Origin: JAGNRR01 sp964389575
GTDB lineage: Bacteria; Bacteroidota; Bacteroidia; Chitinophagales; Chitinophagaceae
DNA: 31,474 bases
Direction: 5' to 3'
Assembly: GCA_964389575.1 (NCBI GenBank)
Contig: CAYMFF010000032.1
Span: 1 to 31,474 of the forward strand
Made by a program: the position numbers and the translations under genes. The notes beneath the pieces are model-generated. The model saw only the letters and a list, made by a program, of their open reading frames with translations. It searched no databases and had not been told where the DNA came from. Shown one piece after another: positions 15,911 to 24,700 of this stretch. Position 1 is the stretch's first letter. Every line of letters begins with the position of its first letter.

Positions 15911-17207
15911 CACCTATCTTAAAAAAATAGACGGAGTGCTGATACTGCTCTATTTGTTATTAGTCACTATTGGCTTTGTTAGCATTTATGCGGTAGAGCA
16001 TACTAGTGAAAGTGGCGGTTTTTTTCAAATGGATAGAAGCTATATGCGTCAACTTATTTTTCTAGCCATTGGGTTAGTGATTTCAGTTATTATTCTTTTT
16101 ACGGATAGTAAAACATTCCCCAATCTAGCTTATTTAGCCTATGGCTTGGGTATATTGCTGTTGCTGGCTACACTTGTTTTAGGCCGTAATGTAAATGGTT
16201 CACGGTCGTTTCTAGTAGTTGGTCCTATACAGATACAGCCCGCTGAAATGGTTAAGTTTTTCACTGCTTTGGCTTTGGCCAAATTCCTATCAGCAATTGA
16301 TACCAATTACCTGGATAACAAAAATAGATATGTGGCCATGGCAATAGCCCTATTCCCCGCATTGATTATTTTATTACAAAAAGAAACAGGTGTGGCTTTA
16401 GTGTATTTCTCTTTCTTCTTGGCAATGTATCGAGAAGGTTTGCCCAATTGGATCCCATTGCTCGGTTTTGGTTTAATTTTTCTAACTGTTGCAACACTTA
16501 TGCTTTCGCCCCTGACATTTTCCATATTAATTATAATTATTGTTTTATTGTCGCTTTACTCTAATCGAAAAAAAATTAAGCGTAAGAAAAGTATTTTATT
16601 TAATACCATAGGAATTGCTTTAATTGCTATCGCTTTTTCGCAGTTTTTAGTTCCTATTACATTTACTAAGATATTGAAGCCCTATCAAGTAGAACGGATT
16701 TATACCATGATCGGGCAGGAGGTACCTGAAATGTATTCTCAAGGTAAACCAGTGGGCAGGGAGAGTGCAGCTGATTATAATGTTCGACAATCTAAAATTG
16801 CCATAGCATCGGGGGGATTTTTTGGCAAAGGTTTTTTAAATGGTGAACAAACCAAAAATGATTGGGTGCCAGAACAACGTACGGATTTTATATTTTGTAG
16901 CGTTGCAGAGCAATTTGGCTTTTTAGGGTCTACTATTTTGGTGATTCTTTATATGTGCTTAATTCTGCGAATATCATACATTGCTGAAAGGCAACGGTCC
17001 AAGTTTAGTAGAGTGTTTGCTTATTCACTTGCTGGGATCTTATTTTTTCATATTCTAATTAACCTTGGAATGACGATTGGAATTGCACCCGTGATTGGAA
17101 TCCCACTTCCGCTGGTCAGTTATGGAGGAACTAGTTTGCTTACGTTTACTATTATGATATTTGTGCTCATCCGTTTAGATGCAGACCGAAGTATGATTTT
17201 AAGATAA
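15891..17207 (+). CDS. rodA: RodA, SEDS peptidoglycan glycosyltransferase
   Basis: Polytopic SEDS protein of 438 residues that polymerises lipid II into glycan strands for elongation, working with PBP2. About ten membrane spans. Family motifs visible: GRNVNGSRSFLVVGPIQIQP followed by AEMVKF, the segment WVPEQRTDFIFCSVAEQFGF that carries the essential Asp (Asp332) of SEDS proteins, and PLPLVSYGGTSLLTF near the C-terminus. The ATG at 15891 overlaps the end of mrdA by 20 bp in another frame, so translation is probably coupled and the two subunits are made in step. FtsW is the only close alternative, but pairing with PBP2 rather than PBP3 and the absence of mur genes favour RodA. Confidence 0.95.
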   Translation: MSTINPSTYLKKIDGVLILLYLLLVTIGFVSIYAVEHTSESGGFFQMDRSYMRQLIFLAIGLVISVIILFTDSKTFPNLAYLAYGLGILLLLATLVLGRNVNGSRSFLVVGPIQIQPAEMVKFFTALALAKFLSAIDTNYLDNKNRYVAMAIALFPALIILLQKETGVALVYFSFFLAMYREGLPNWIPLLGFGLIFLTVATLMLSPLTFSILIIIIVLLSLYSNRKKIKRKKSILFNTIGIALIAIAFSQFLVPITFTKILKPYQVERIYTMIGQEVPEMYSQGKPVGRESAADYNVRQSKIAIASGGFFGKGFLNGEQTKNDWVPEQRTDFIFCSVAEQFGFLGSTILVILYMCLILRISYIAERQRSKFSRVFAYSLAGILFFHILINLGMTIGIAPVIGIPLPLVSYGGTSLLTFTIMIFVLIRLDADRSMILR

Positions 17208-17212
17208 TTTCA

Positions 17213-17962
17213 ATGAAAGATATTCAAGTAATACCATTAAATGAAGGTTATTATACCATTGGGTTTGATAAAATATTTTATCCTTTTGATAAGGAAAAAG
17301 ACATTTTGGAAGAACGCAGTCGAGGGTCATTGTTGGTTGAAATTCAACCGTTTCTTCTTATTACTGAAAATAAAAAGATCTTAATTGATACAGGATTGGG
17401 ATTTACCAATCCAGAAACAGGGAATTTGAAAATCGAGGATAACCTTGCCAGACAGGATATCAGACCCGAAGATATTACAGATGTTGTTATGTCTCATTTA
17501 CATAAAGATCATGCGGGTGGTTTTTTTAAAGAGACGCAACAAGGACGCTCTGTACTATTTAAAAATGCTTTTTTTCATATAAATAAGAATGAATTTGAAT
17601 ATGCGATAGATGAAGCAAATAAAATGTCTTACGAACCAAAGGATATTATTCTTCTGCAAGATGCTGCCAAAATCCAATGGTTTGATAACGGATTTGTTTT
17701 TGATTTTATGAAATACGAAGAAGACGGTGGTCATTGTCCTTTCCACACTTCATTTTTAATTTCTTCCAATGCGGGACAATATTTTTTTGGTGGCGATGTG
17801 GCTCCACAGCTTAAGCAATTGAAGTTTCGATATAAGGCTAAATACGATTTTGACGAGAATAGAAGTATGGAGCTACGGTCAGAATATGCCAAAAGAGGAA
17901 AGGATGAAGATTGGACATTTTTGTTTTATCACGATGTCAGTACGCCTATGGCTAAGTTGTAA
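17213..17962 (+). CDS. MBL-fold metallo-hydrolase
   Basis: Metallo-beta-lactamase-fold hydrolase of 249 residues, cytosolic (no signal peptide). The zinc motif HxHxDH is present as SHLHKDHAGG (His95, His97, Asp99, His100), with later ligands in EDGGHCPFHTS (His), FFGGDVAP (Asp) and FYHDVS near the C-terminus (His). This ligand set fits the lactonase/hydroxyacylglutathione-hydrolase-like part of the superfamily; the substrate is not evident. It begins 5 bp after the rodA stop, so it is co-transcribed with mrdA-rodA. Its stop codon abuts the stop of the convergent gene, with no bases between. The link to cell-wall synthesis is positional only. Confidence 0.9.
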   Translation: MKDIQVIPLNEGYYTIGFDKIFYPFDKEKDILEERSRGSLLVEIQPFLLITENKKILIDTGLGFTNPETGNLKIEDNLARQDIRPEDITDVVMSHLHKDHAGGFFKETQQGRSVLFKNAFFHINKNEFEYAIDEANKMSYEPKDIILLQDAAKIQWFDNGFVFDFMKYEEDGGHCPFHTSFLISSNAGQYFFGGDVAPQLKQLKFRYKAKYDFDENRSMELRSEYAKRGKDEDWTFLFYHDVSTPMAKL

Positions 17963-18394
17963 CTAGCGTCTGCGTTGTACTCGTTTCAGTAGCAATTTCT
18001 TAAATTGTCTTTCAGAGCGTTTTAAATCAGTTAATTGAACAGGTGTCAAGATTTTAGCAAAACGGTTTATATATTTTTTTCTAAGTTCTAAAAACTCTTT
18101 TTCACGTTCCATACGATGTTCAACATCTTGCATGCTCAGCTGTTGGCCTTTGTATTGCGACCGATATTTTCTGAATAATCGCTGCTTCGCATTATCGTAC
18201 TGATTATAAACAGGCCAAAATTCCTGGGCCGTTTTATTTGATAGGTTCAATTTTTTGGATAGAAAAGCAATCTTGAGGTTCTCAATTTTATCATGCTTAT
18301 TGCCTGTGTGCTGAGCATTAGCAGATAATACAAATAAGAAGGTCAACATGAGAATAGTTGATATTCTACAGTACGAATTCAAATATTTCTTCAT
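17963..18394 (-). CDS. Periplasmic LTXXQ (Spy/CpxP-like) protein
   Basis: 143-residue exported protein of the Spy/CpxP kind. Signal peptide at residues 1-27 (ending SANAQ). The mature protein is highly charged and predicted helical, with NLSNKTAQEFWPVYNQYD and a single LTXXQ motif, LTPVQ at 116-120, then a basic C-terminus ending in RRR. Spy/CpxP family proteins are periplasmic chaperones or dampers of envelope-stress responses. Its ATG lies inside the upstream anti-sigma gene (29-bp overlap), so it is the third gene of the sigma/anti-sigma operon. I infer a role in sensing or relieving envelope stress. Family assignment rests on motif and context, not on strong sequence identity. Confidence 0.82.
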   Translation of the reverse strand: MKKYLNSYCRISTILMLTFLFVLSANAQHTGNKHDKIENLKIAFLSKKLNLSNKTAQEFWPVYNQYDNAKQRLFRKYRSQYKGQQLSMQDVEHRMEREKEFLELRKKYINRFAKILTPVQLTDLKRSERQFKKLLLKRVQRRR

Positions 18395-19031
18395 TACTCA
18401 AATTTTCAATTTCATGTAATATTTCTTCTTCAAGAGACTGCATTGCCTGAGTGGTTAATTGAGGATTTTCTAGGATATCATAGGCTTCAAAATCATACTC
18501 ATGGTTTTGAATGTAGCTATCAATCATCTCCGTAGGAACATTGGCTAGCTCATTTTCTAAATTAAGCGAGCTGTCCGATTTAATAAAGAACAATCCGATA
18601 CTTAAAATAAGTGCCATGCTGGCTGCCAACGCCCAATTCTTTCTGCTAGTACTTCGTGTTACGCTCAAAGGTGCAGGTTGCGCCTCAGTCTCTTTAGTAA
18701 TTTCAGCTAATATTTGTTGTTTAGCTTGATCAAAATAACCCTGTGGAACGTATTGTGGCATTCTTTTTGGCATATTTTGTTCAAAATCCAATACTGCTAC
18801 TTCGTCCAATACTTCTTCTTTTAAGCCCTCAAAATAATTCGTTGGGACTTGTTGAGGCATTTCTTTTGGCAAATTTTCTACAAAATCAATGGCTGATATT
18901 AACTCTAGCGTATCTTTTTTGAAAGATTCAAAATAACCCGTTGGGACACTCAAATGCATACTAGTATTGTGTTCTAGAGAAACACCCAGTTCTTTAAGTT
19001 CTTTTTTTATATTTTGTTCTTGATTTTTCAC
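18366..19031 (-). CDS. Membrane-anchored anti-sigma-factor-like protein with VPxxYF repeats
   Basis: 221 residues, GTG start at 19031. The cytosolic N-terminal part contains three near-identical repeats of period 33: VPTGYF (29-34), VPTNYF (62-67) and VPQGYF (95-100), each followed by an amphipathic helix; the first two repeats also carry a V(A/E)xLxFxENxP(K)xMP segment. One membrane span at about 133-150 (ALAASMALILSIGLFFI) leads to an acidic periplasmic tail of about 70 residues (LEEEILHEIENLSNEEIFEF). The position 30 bp after an ECF sigma gene and the topology support an anti-sigma role, although no ZAS zinc motif (HxxxCxxC) is present. The repeats may bind the sigma factor (inference). 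Overlaps the next gene by 29 bp. Confidence 0.82.
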   Translation of the reverse strand: MKNQEQNIKKELKELGVSLEHNTSMHLSVPTGYFESFKKDTLELISAIDFVENLPKEMPQQVPTNYFEGLKEEVLDEVAVLDFEQNMPKRMPQYVPQGYFDQAKQQILAEITKETEAQPAPLSVTRSTSRKNWALAASMALILSIGLFFIKSDSSLNLENELANVPTEMIDSYIQNHEYDFEAYDILENPQLTTQAMQSLEEEILHEIENLSNEEIFEFVL

Positions 19032-19061
19032 AGTCTATAGACTTTTTACAACTCCGATAGT

Positions 19062-19601
19062 TTAATCTTCAGTGAGCATTTTTTGTATTTTTTTTACAGC
19101 ATGATGATAACTTGCTTTTAACGCACCCTCCGAGGTTTCAAGTACTTCTGATATCTTGCTATACGGCATTTCGTCATAGTATCGCAATGCAAAAACGGCC
19201 TTTTGTTTTTCCGGTAATTTTTGCATAGCAACTTGTAGTTTCCATTCCATTTCGTTTGCACTAAAATGCTGGTCTGCTTTCAGATGATTGCCCAAATCCA
19301 TATCTTCATCGTCTATGCTTAAAGAGCGCCTTTTCTTCTCTTTGCGCAAGAAAGTAAAGGACTCGTTTGACGCAATACGATAAAGCCATGTATAAAGCCC
19401 CGATTCACCTCTGAATTTCTCGAGATTCTTCCAAACTTTAATAAATACATGCTGTAGCACATCATTAGCATCTTCATGGTTTACTACTAGTCTTCTTATG
19501 TGCCAATACAATTTTTGCTGATAGGTATCCATCAGTGCGGCAAGTGCTTTTTCTTTATTATTTCCAGTCTTAAAAGCTTGAAGAATTTCCTGCTCCGTCA
19601 T
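19062..19601 (-). CDS. ECF-type RNA polymerase sigma factor
   Basis: 179-residue sigma-70 family protein with only regions 2 and 4. Region 2: YWHIRRLVVNHEDANDVLQH and VFIKVWKNLEKFRGESGLYT, then WLYRIASNESFTFLRKEKKR, which are the -10 binding and core-binding helices. Region 4: LPEKQKAVFALRYYDEMPYS followed by KISEVLETSEGALKASYHHA, the HTH contacting the -35. A short linker joins them. It heads the three-gene operon with the anti-sigma-like and LTXXQ proteins, and probably controls its own operon, as such modules usually do. ATG start at 19601; divergent from the L,D-transpeptidase at 19676, which may be a regulon member. Confidence 0.95.
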   Translation of the reverse strand: MTEQEILQAFKTGNNKEKALAALMDTYQQKLYWHIRRLVVNHEDANDVLQHVFIKVWKNLEKFRGESGLYTWLYRIASNESFTFLRKEKKRRSLSIDDEDMDLGNHLKADQHFSANEMEWKLQVAMQKLPEKQKAVFALRYYDEMPYSKISEVLETSEGALKASYHHAVKKIQKMLTED

Positions 19602-19633
19602 AATTTGTAGTTAACCCTCTCGGATATTATTAG

Positions 19634-19641
19634 CAAATGTA
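19634..19641 (-). promoter_or_regulatory. Possible -7 element for the sigma operon
   Basis: Minus-strand TACATTTG (19641-19634) is a perfect TAnnTTTG, 32 bases before the sigma-factor ATG. No TTG is found at the expected -33 position, so the site could be weak or the promoter may depend on the ECF factor itself. Confidence 0.3.
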
Positions 19642-19675
19642 ATTTTTTTTTACTTTTACGCTTGACTTATTACCC

Positions 19676-21301
19676 GTGAAAAGAATATCAATTTTATCCG
19701 TCCTGTTCAGTAGTATCATTATCTGTTCAATTTCATGCAAAAATGAAAGAGGAGGAAATGGCATTACTGATTTTTTTAAGCCAGAAGTAATTGATATCGG
19801 GGCATTAAATAATTTGTTGAATAATGATTCGCTAAGTAGTATTGAAGAATTATTGGAAGTAGATTCAACATATGCTTCAGAAAATATTTCTAAATTATAT
19901 TCAAATAAACAATCTATTTGGTTTGATAAATTTGGACTGAGTCAACAAGGTCAAGAATTAATGCACCAGATTGAGATGTCTAAAGCTGAAGGTCTTGATC
20001 CGGAAGATTACAATTTTTCAGTCCTAGATTCCACTTTAGGAAATATCGAAAATTTTTCAGCTAGCGATTTAAGAAAAACAGAGTATACATTAAGTCAGTG
20101 TTTTTTGGCATTTTCACAGGACTTGCTAATGGGTAAGGTAACTCCTTTGTCAGTAGATAAAAATTGGCAAAATATAAACGATACAGCTTGGAGTATGGAC
20201 ACGATGATTCAGCAAATGCAATCTGAATCTGTTGCTCAAGTCCTAGAAGGCTTACGGCCTAATCATCCTTGGTACAAGAAATTCAGAAATACGGCTCAAC
20301 GTCTTATTGCATTAAATAAGCTTAAAATTGACAAATCAGAATTACCTGAACAACTGAGTATTGGCGATAGTTCGGTAAAAGTTCAGGCACTACGAAGTAT
20401 TTTATCAAAAGTGGCTGATACTACGTTGGATAAATCAAAAATGGTTTGGGATGCTGTTGCGAGTAATGCTCTTCGAGATTATCAATCTAAATATAACCTT
20501 TCTACAACCGGTCAATTTGATTCGGCCACCGTCGCATCCTTGACAGAAGAATCCTCAGAAACCGTGAAACAGTTAGGGATTAATATGGAACGAATGCGTT
20601 GGTTGACTAAAGATTTTAAAGACGAATTTATTTGGGTGAACATTCCTCAAATGGAAGTAAATTATTTTGAGCAAGATTCTGTTACATTTAATATGAGAGC
20701 CGTGGTTGGAAGATTGTCTCGTAAAACACCCACCTTGGATTCCAAGTTAAGTAATATCGTGTTCAATCCGCCTTGGTATGTGCCACCTACTATTTTAAAA
20801 CAAGAAGTTTTGCCAGGGATCATGCGCAGAGGAGGTTCGTATTTGGCAAGAAGAGGCCTTGTAGCGCGTGACAGAAGGGGAAGAAAAATTAATCCTTCAA
20901 GAATTAATGCTAAGAATTATAGAAGATATTCAATTAGTCAAAACCCGGGTAGGAATAGTGCGTTGGGTTCTGTGAAATTTAACTTCCCAAATAAAGAAGC
21001 TATTTTCCTGCATGATACTAATCATAGAGGAGATTTTGGAAGAAAATATCGGGCGTTTAGTTCAGGTTGTATTCGAGTACACCATCCAAAAGACTTTGCC
21101 CAGTTTATTCTGCGCGACACCACTTATGATGAAGAAGGAATTAATAAAGTGATTAAAAATCGTCAAACAAAATCTGTAAAGGTTAAGCGAGATATTGGCG
21201 TTCACATCGTTTATCTAACGAATGCAGTAGATAGTGCGGGCAATGTCGTAAAAGTGAAAGACGTTTATAAGTGGGATAAGAAATTAGCCGCTAAGCTTTA
21301 A
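19676..21301 (+). CDS. YcbB-like L,D-transpeptidase lipoprotein
   Basis: 541-residue L,D-transpeptidase of the YcbB (LdtD) type, which forms 3-3 cross-links in peptidoglycan. GTG start at 19676, giving a lipoprotein signal peptide (MKRISILSVLFSSIIICSIS, lipidated Cys21). A scaffold domain covers about 30-215. A peptidoglycan-binding 1 domain lies at about 228-292 (SVKVQALRSILSK and LRDYQSKYNLSTTGQFDSAT). The catalytic YkuD domain at about 320-500 has IFLHDTNHRGDF (His446) and FSSGCIRVHHP with nucleophile Cys465. The order scaffold, PG-binding, catalytic is that of YcbB. Unlike E. coli LdtD it appears to be membrane-tethered by a lipid. Its 3' end overlaps the convergent cytidine deaminase gene by 11 bp. 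Confidence 0.93.
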   Translation: MKRISILSVLFSSIIICSISCKNERGGNGITDFFKPEVIDIGALNNLLNNDSLSSIEELLEVDSTYASENISKLYSNKQSIWFDKFGLSQQGQELMHQIEMSKAEGLDPEDYNFSVLDSTLGNIENFSASDLRKTEYTLSQCFLAFSQDLLMGKVTPLSVDKNWQNINDTAWSMDTMIQQMQSESVAQVLEGLRPNHPWYKKFRNTAQRLIALNKLKIDKSELPEQLSIGDSSVKVQALRSILSKVADTTLDKSKMVWDAVASNALRDYQSKYNLSTTGQFDSATVASLTEESSETVKQLGINMERMRWLTKDFKDEFIWVNIPQMEVNYFEQDSVTFNMRAVVGRLSRKTPTLDSKLSNIVFNPPWYVPPTILKQEVLPGIMRRGGSYLARRGLVARDRRGRKINPSRINAKNYRRYSISQNPGRNSALGSVKFNFPNKEAIFLHDTNHRGDFGRKYRAFSSGCIRVHHPKDFAQFILRDTTYDEEGINKVIKNRQTKSVKVKRDIGVHIVYLTNAVDSAGNVVKVKDVYKWDKKLAAKL

Positions 21302-21767
21302 GCATATCACCAGTAAAACCAAAAGGTAGCAAATGATTGGCATCGGAAATTATTACAAGCTCTCCTTTGGGTGCATGTAAAATTATTTCAATAGGTCCGT
21401 TATTTCTTTGTTGACATTCGAGTATAAATTGACGACACATTCCACATGGAAAAATTATTTCTTCTGTTTTATCTGACAAATAGCTAATGGCTATTGATTT
21501 AATTTCCTCATCAGGAAAATTGCTCACAACATTCGATAGGGCGGTGCGCTCAGCACAAATCCCGACTGGATAAGATGCGTTTTCTACATTAGAACCGTTC
21601 ACAATTTTACCATTGGCTAATTCTACTGAGCATCCCACTTGAAATTTTGAATAAGGTGCATATGCTTTTTCAGCTACAGCTATTGCATGCTGAATAAGTA
21701 ATTGTTTTGGTGACCCAACTTCTTGAATAGTTTTACAATGTTGATAGGAGAATGAGAAATCCTTCAT
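21291..21767 (-). CDS. cdd: Cytidine deaminase
   Basis: Cytosolic zinc enzyme of pyrimidine salvage converting cytidine and deoxycytidine to uridine and deoxyuridine. 158 residues, the size of the tetrameric class. The zinc site is intact: Cys71-Ala-Glu73 in GICAERTAL (Glu73 is the proton shuttle) and PCGMCRQ with Cys108 and Cys111. The segment AYAPYSKFQVGCSVE and NVENASYP match the substrate-binding part. It lies 25 bp after the giant outer-membrane protein gene and is probably the last gene of that operon. Its 3' end overlaps the L,D-transpeptidase gene. In several Bacteroidota cdd also sits near outer-membrane or gliding genes, so this linkage is not unique. Confidence 0.95.
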   Translation of the reverse strand: MKDFSFSYQHCKTIQEVGSPKQLLIQHAIAVAEKAYAPYSKFQVGCSVELANGKIVNGSNVENASYPVGICAERTALSNVVSNFPDEEIKSIAISYLSDKTEEIIFPCGMCRQFILECQQRNNGPIEIILHAPKGELVIISDANHLLPFGFTGDMLKA

Positions 21768-21792
21768 AATACGAATATAGTGATTTCAAGAA

Positions 21793-24700
21793 TTAAAAAA
21801 TAGCTCGAACACTGGCCCGCCCAGTGTGTATTACATCAGAAGTTCCCGCTTTTCGACCTTCGTACTGCAAGCTCATTTCCACAGATTTTGATATTCGTTT
21901 ATCAAATGATAGTGTCCATAAGTAGTTTTTTCCATTTTGCAATCCATCTAACATAGCATAACCCACACTTGAATTGGCATCGCCATTATACAGGATATTA
22001 TTATAAGTAAATTGAGAGTTGATAATACCCGATGAAGGCATATTATACTTTAAGCTAAAATTAGCCGCATGCGAACGAGCAGTTTCACTCATGGTGCTTT
22101 CGGTGTTGTTCCTGAAATCATATTTATAAGAAGATGAAATTCTGAATTGATTTTTGGCCATTATAATACTTATGGCTGGCTCTAAGTATTGTTGTTGTAT
22201 AAAAAAGTTCCTGCTATCTAAAAATTGCGAAGCAAACGAACGATAACCCGTTTTAGCCTTTTGAGTGAAGGTGATTTTTTTAGTGATATTAACTCGTGCT
22301 CGTACCAAGTGCTCAAAATTCTTACGAGTATCTACACCATAATTTAAAAGTGTGCGTCCATTATTTGAAGATTGAATATAATCAACACCCCATTTGTTAC
22401 TAAATCTATTAATGAAAATAGAAGTGATAAAATTGGCATTATTCTGGAGTAATAGACTATCATTATTTTGAAAAATAAATGGGTTGTATTGCTCTATTCC
22501 TCTTTTACCTAAAAAACGATTTTGAAGTTGAATTGAAGATTGAACAAAAAGATAAGAAAGTGCTTTTTTTATTCCTTTGATTTTACTTTGATTCCAAATA
22601 CTTCTTGGGTTAAAAGCAATAGATTGATTGTATTGCGAATATTTAGCCTTTACATATTGATTAGTAGGTGTGAATATTTTTATGAATCTTTTTTCGTCAG
22701 GAAATTGAGCAATCTCAAATTCGTTTAACTGTCTCAGGTTGTCATTGTTATAATCTCGCCACACATAAACGCCCTGCCCAGCGGGTACTTCGACGTAAGT
22801 AAATTCTCTTTTTTGTTCTTGTCCGCTTCCGAATTCATAGAGCATATTACCGCTTAATAAACTTTTGAAAAATCTAAAGTTATAATTTATTCGTCCCAAC
22901 AAACTTTCATCCGCTTCTTGCTGTGAAATTAAAGTGTCGAGGACATTCAGCTGTCTATAACTTGCTGTCATTTTTATCTGTTGATTTTTCAGGCTGAGCA
23001 GTTGTCCGTTTAGTTGCACGTTATGTGAGTAATTAGCTTGCTCTAAATTGTTGTTCTTTTTTAGAAAATCATTTCGGAACATATAATTTAAGTCAAACTG
23101 TTTTTTAGAATTTGGGTCATTACGAGCATAAAATCTAAATTCATTAAACGCAAATGCGTTAGAAAGTAAGGTGTCGGTTTCAGGATTTCTATACGTGTTT
23201 CTTTCTTGAATATATTTCGAGCCGAGCGTTAATCTTTTTAGTTTATCAAAGGTTTTTTCAATTTCAACTATAGGTCTAAAAAAAGTAGTATTCGCTACCA
23301 ACGATTTTTGAGAAATAGTATTTCCGGTAGCTCTAAATCTAAAATTCTTTTTCTGATACGAGACTAAAGGGATGTGCTGATAACCTTGATATCGTGAGCC
23401 ACGTTGAAAAGTTCCGAAAGTATAGCCTAGGCCTAATCCATTTTCTTGAGTAAGTAAAACGCTGGTCTTTCCAAGATGTTCATTTGCTTTATCTTCTTGC
23501 TCAGTCACGTTCCAATCTCTTAGAAATTCTACATTTCTGAATCGTTCAATTCGATTAAAATTTTGGAGTACAAACTCATAATTTAATTCTGATTGTAAAG
23601 ACCATTTTTCGCCCAATTTTCTTTTTTCATTATAAATAACTTTCTGCGCTACTCCGAGGTTCTCTTTGTTATCTATACTAGAATAAGTATTTGGATCATA
23701 ATTACTCACAGCGGTTTCTAGTCTTAGATTTTTGTTGCTATCTATTTTGTAGTCCATTCCAGCTACCAGCATTTGTTGCATTTTGGGTGTAACTAATTTG
23801 ACAACAGGTTCATAGTCACCTTGTAAAACTCCTGCGGCTGGTGGTACCCATTGATACACTCTGCCATTAGCCGAATTGATACTTTGTATGTAATTACCAT
23901 TTCCTACACCAACTTGCGAAAACGCTAATCGGTATTTTGCACTGTCCGGATTTGTAGAAAAAATGTAGACGTCATTATAGAGAGTCGCACCCACTATGGT
24001 ATCTACCTTTTTATAAAGAATTTTTTCATTGCTAAAAGTATCATCTAGTCTAACCGCCGGGAATAAGGCATTTTCGATATCGTTTCCGACGCCGCGTAAA
24101 AAGTTTCGCTCGGTTGAATCTATATCTACTAAAATAGGTTGATTTTTAGCATCCTGATTTGAATACGCACTTAATCGAAAAGTAAGTTTATTATTTACCT
24201 TGTACTCGTCTGTGGCATAAATCATTGAGTTGAGATAATTACGATCTGCAAATTCGAACTCCACAAACATTCGAAGATCTTTTGTGATTAATTTTCGTGG
24301 CATAAAAGTTACCTCAGCTGTGTTATAGTCAATAATATAATCTTTGTTTTCACCACGTTCTAGTTGCACTCCGTCTATATAAACTCGTTCTGTGCCGGCT
24401 AATACAATAAAGAAGGTTTCACCATTGGGTCCCGAAAGTTTATATGGACCTTGATTTCCTTCTAGTGGCGTCAGCTGATTTCTGACCCATTTCCCTTTGG
24501 CAAAGGAACCAATGACTCCTAGTTTGTTCTCGCCATTTTTGGTCTTCTGTTTGGTTTCTATTTGGCCACCTTGCACTCGCTTGTAAAATTTCATAAAGTA
24601 ACCCGTTGGATTTTTCATTTCAAAGTCTCCTGCCGTAACTCTTGTGTTTTTACGTTCTAATTGGATCGATACTCTATCAAATTCTTGAATTTGTTGCGTG

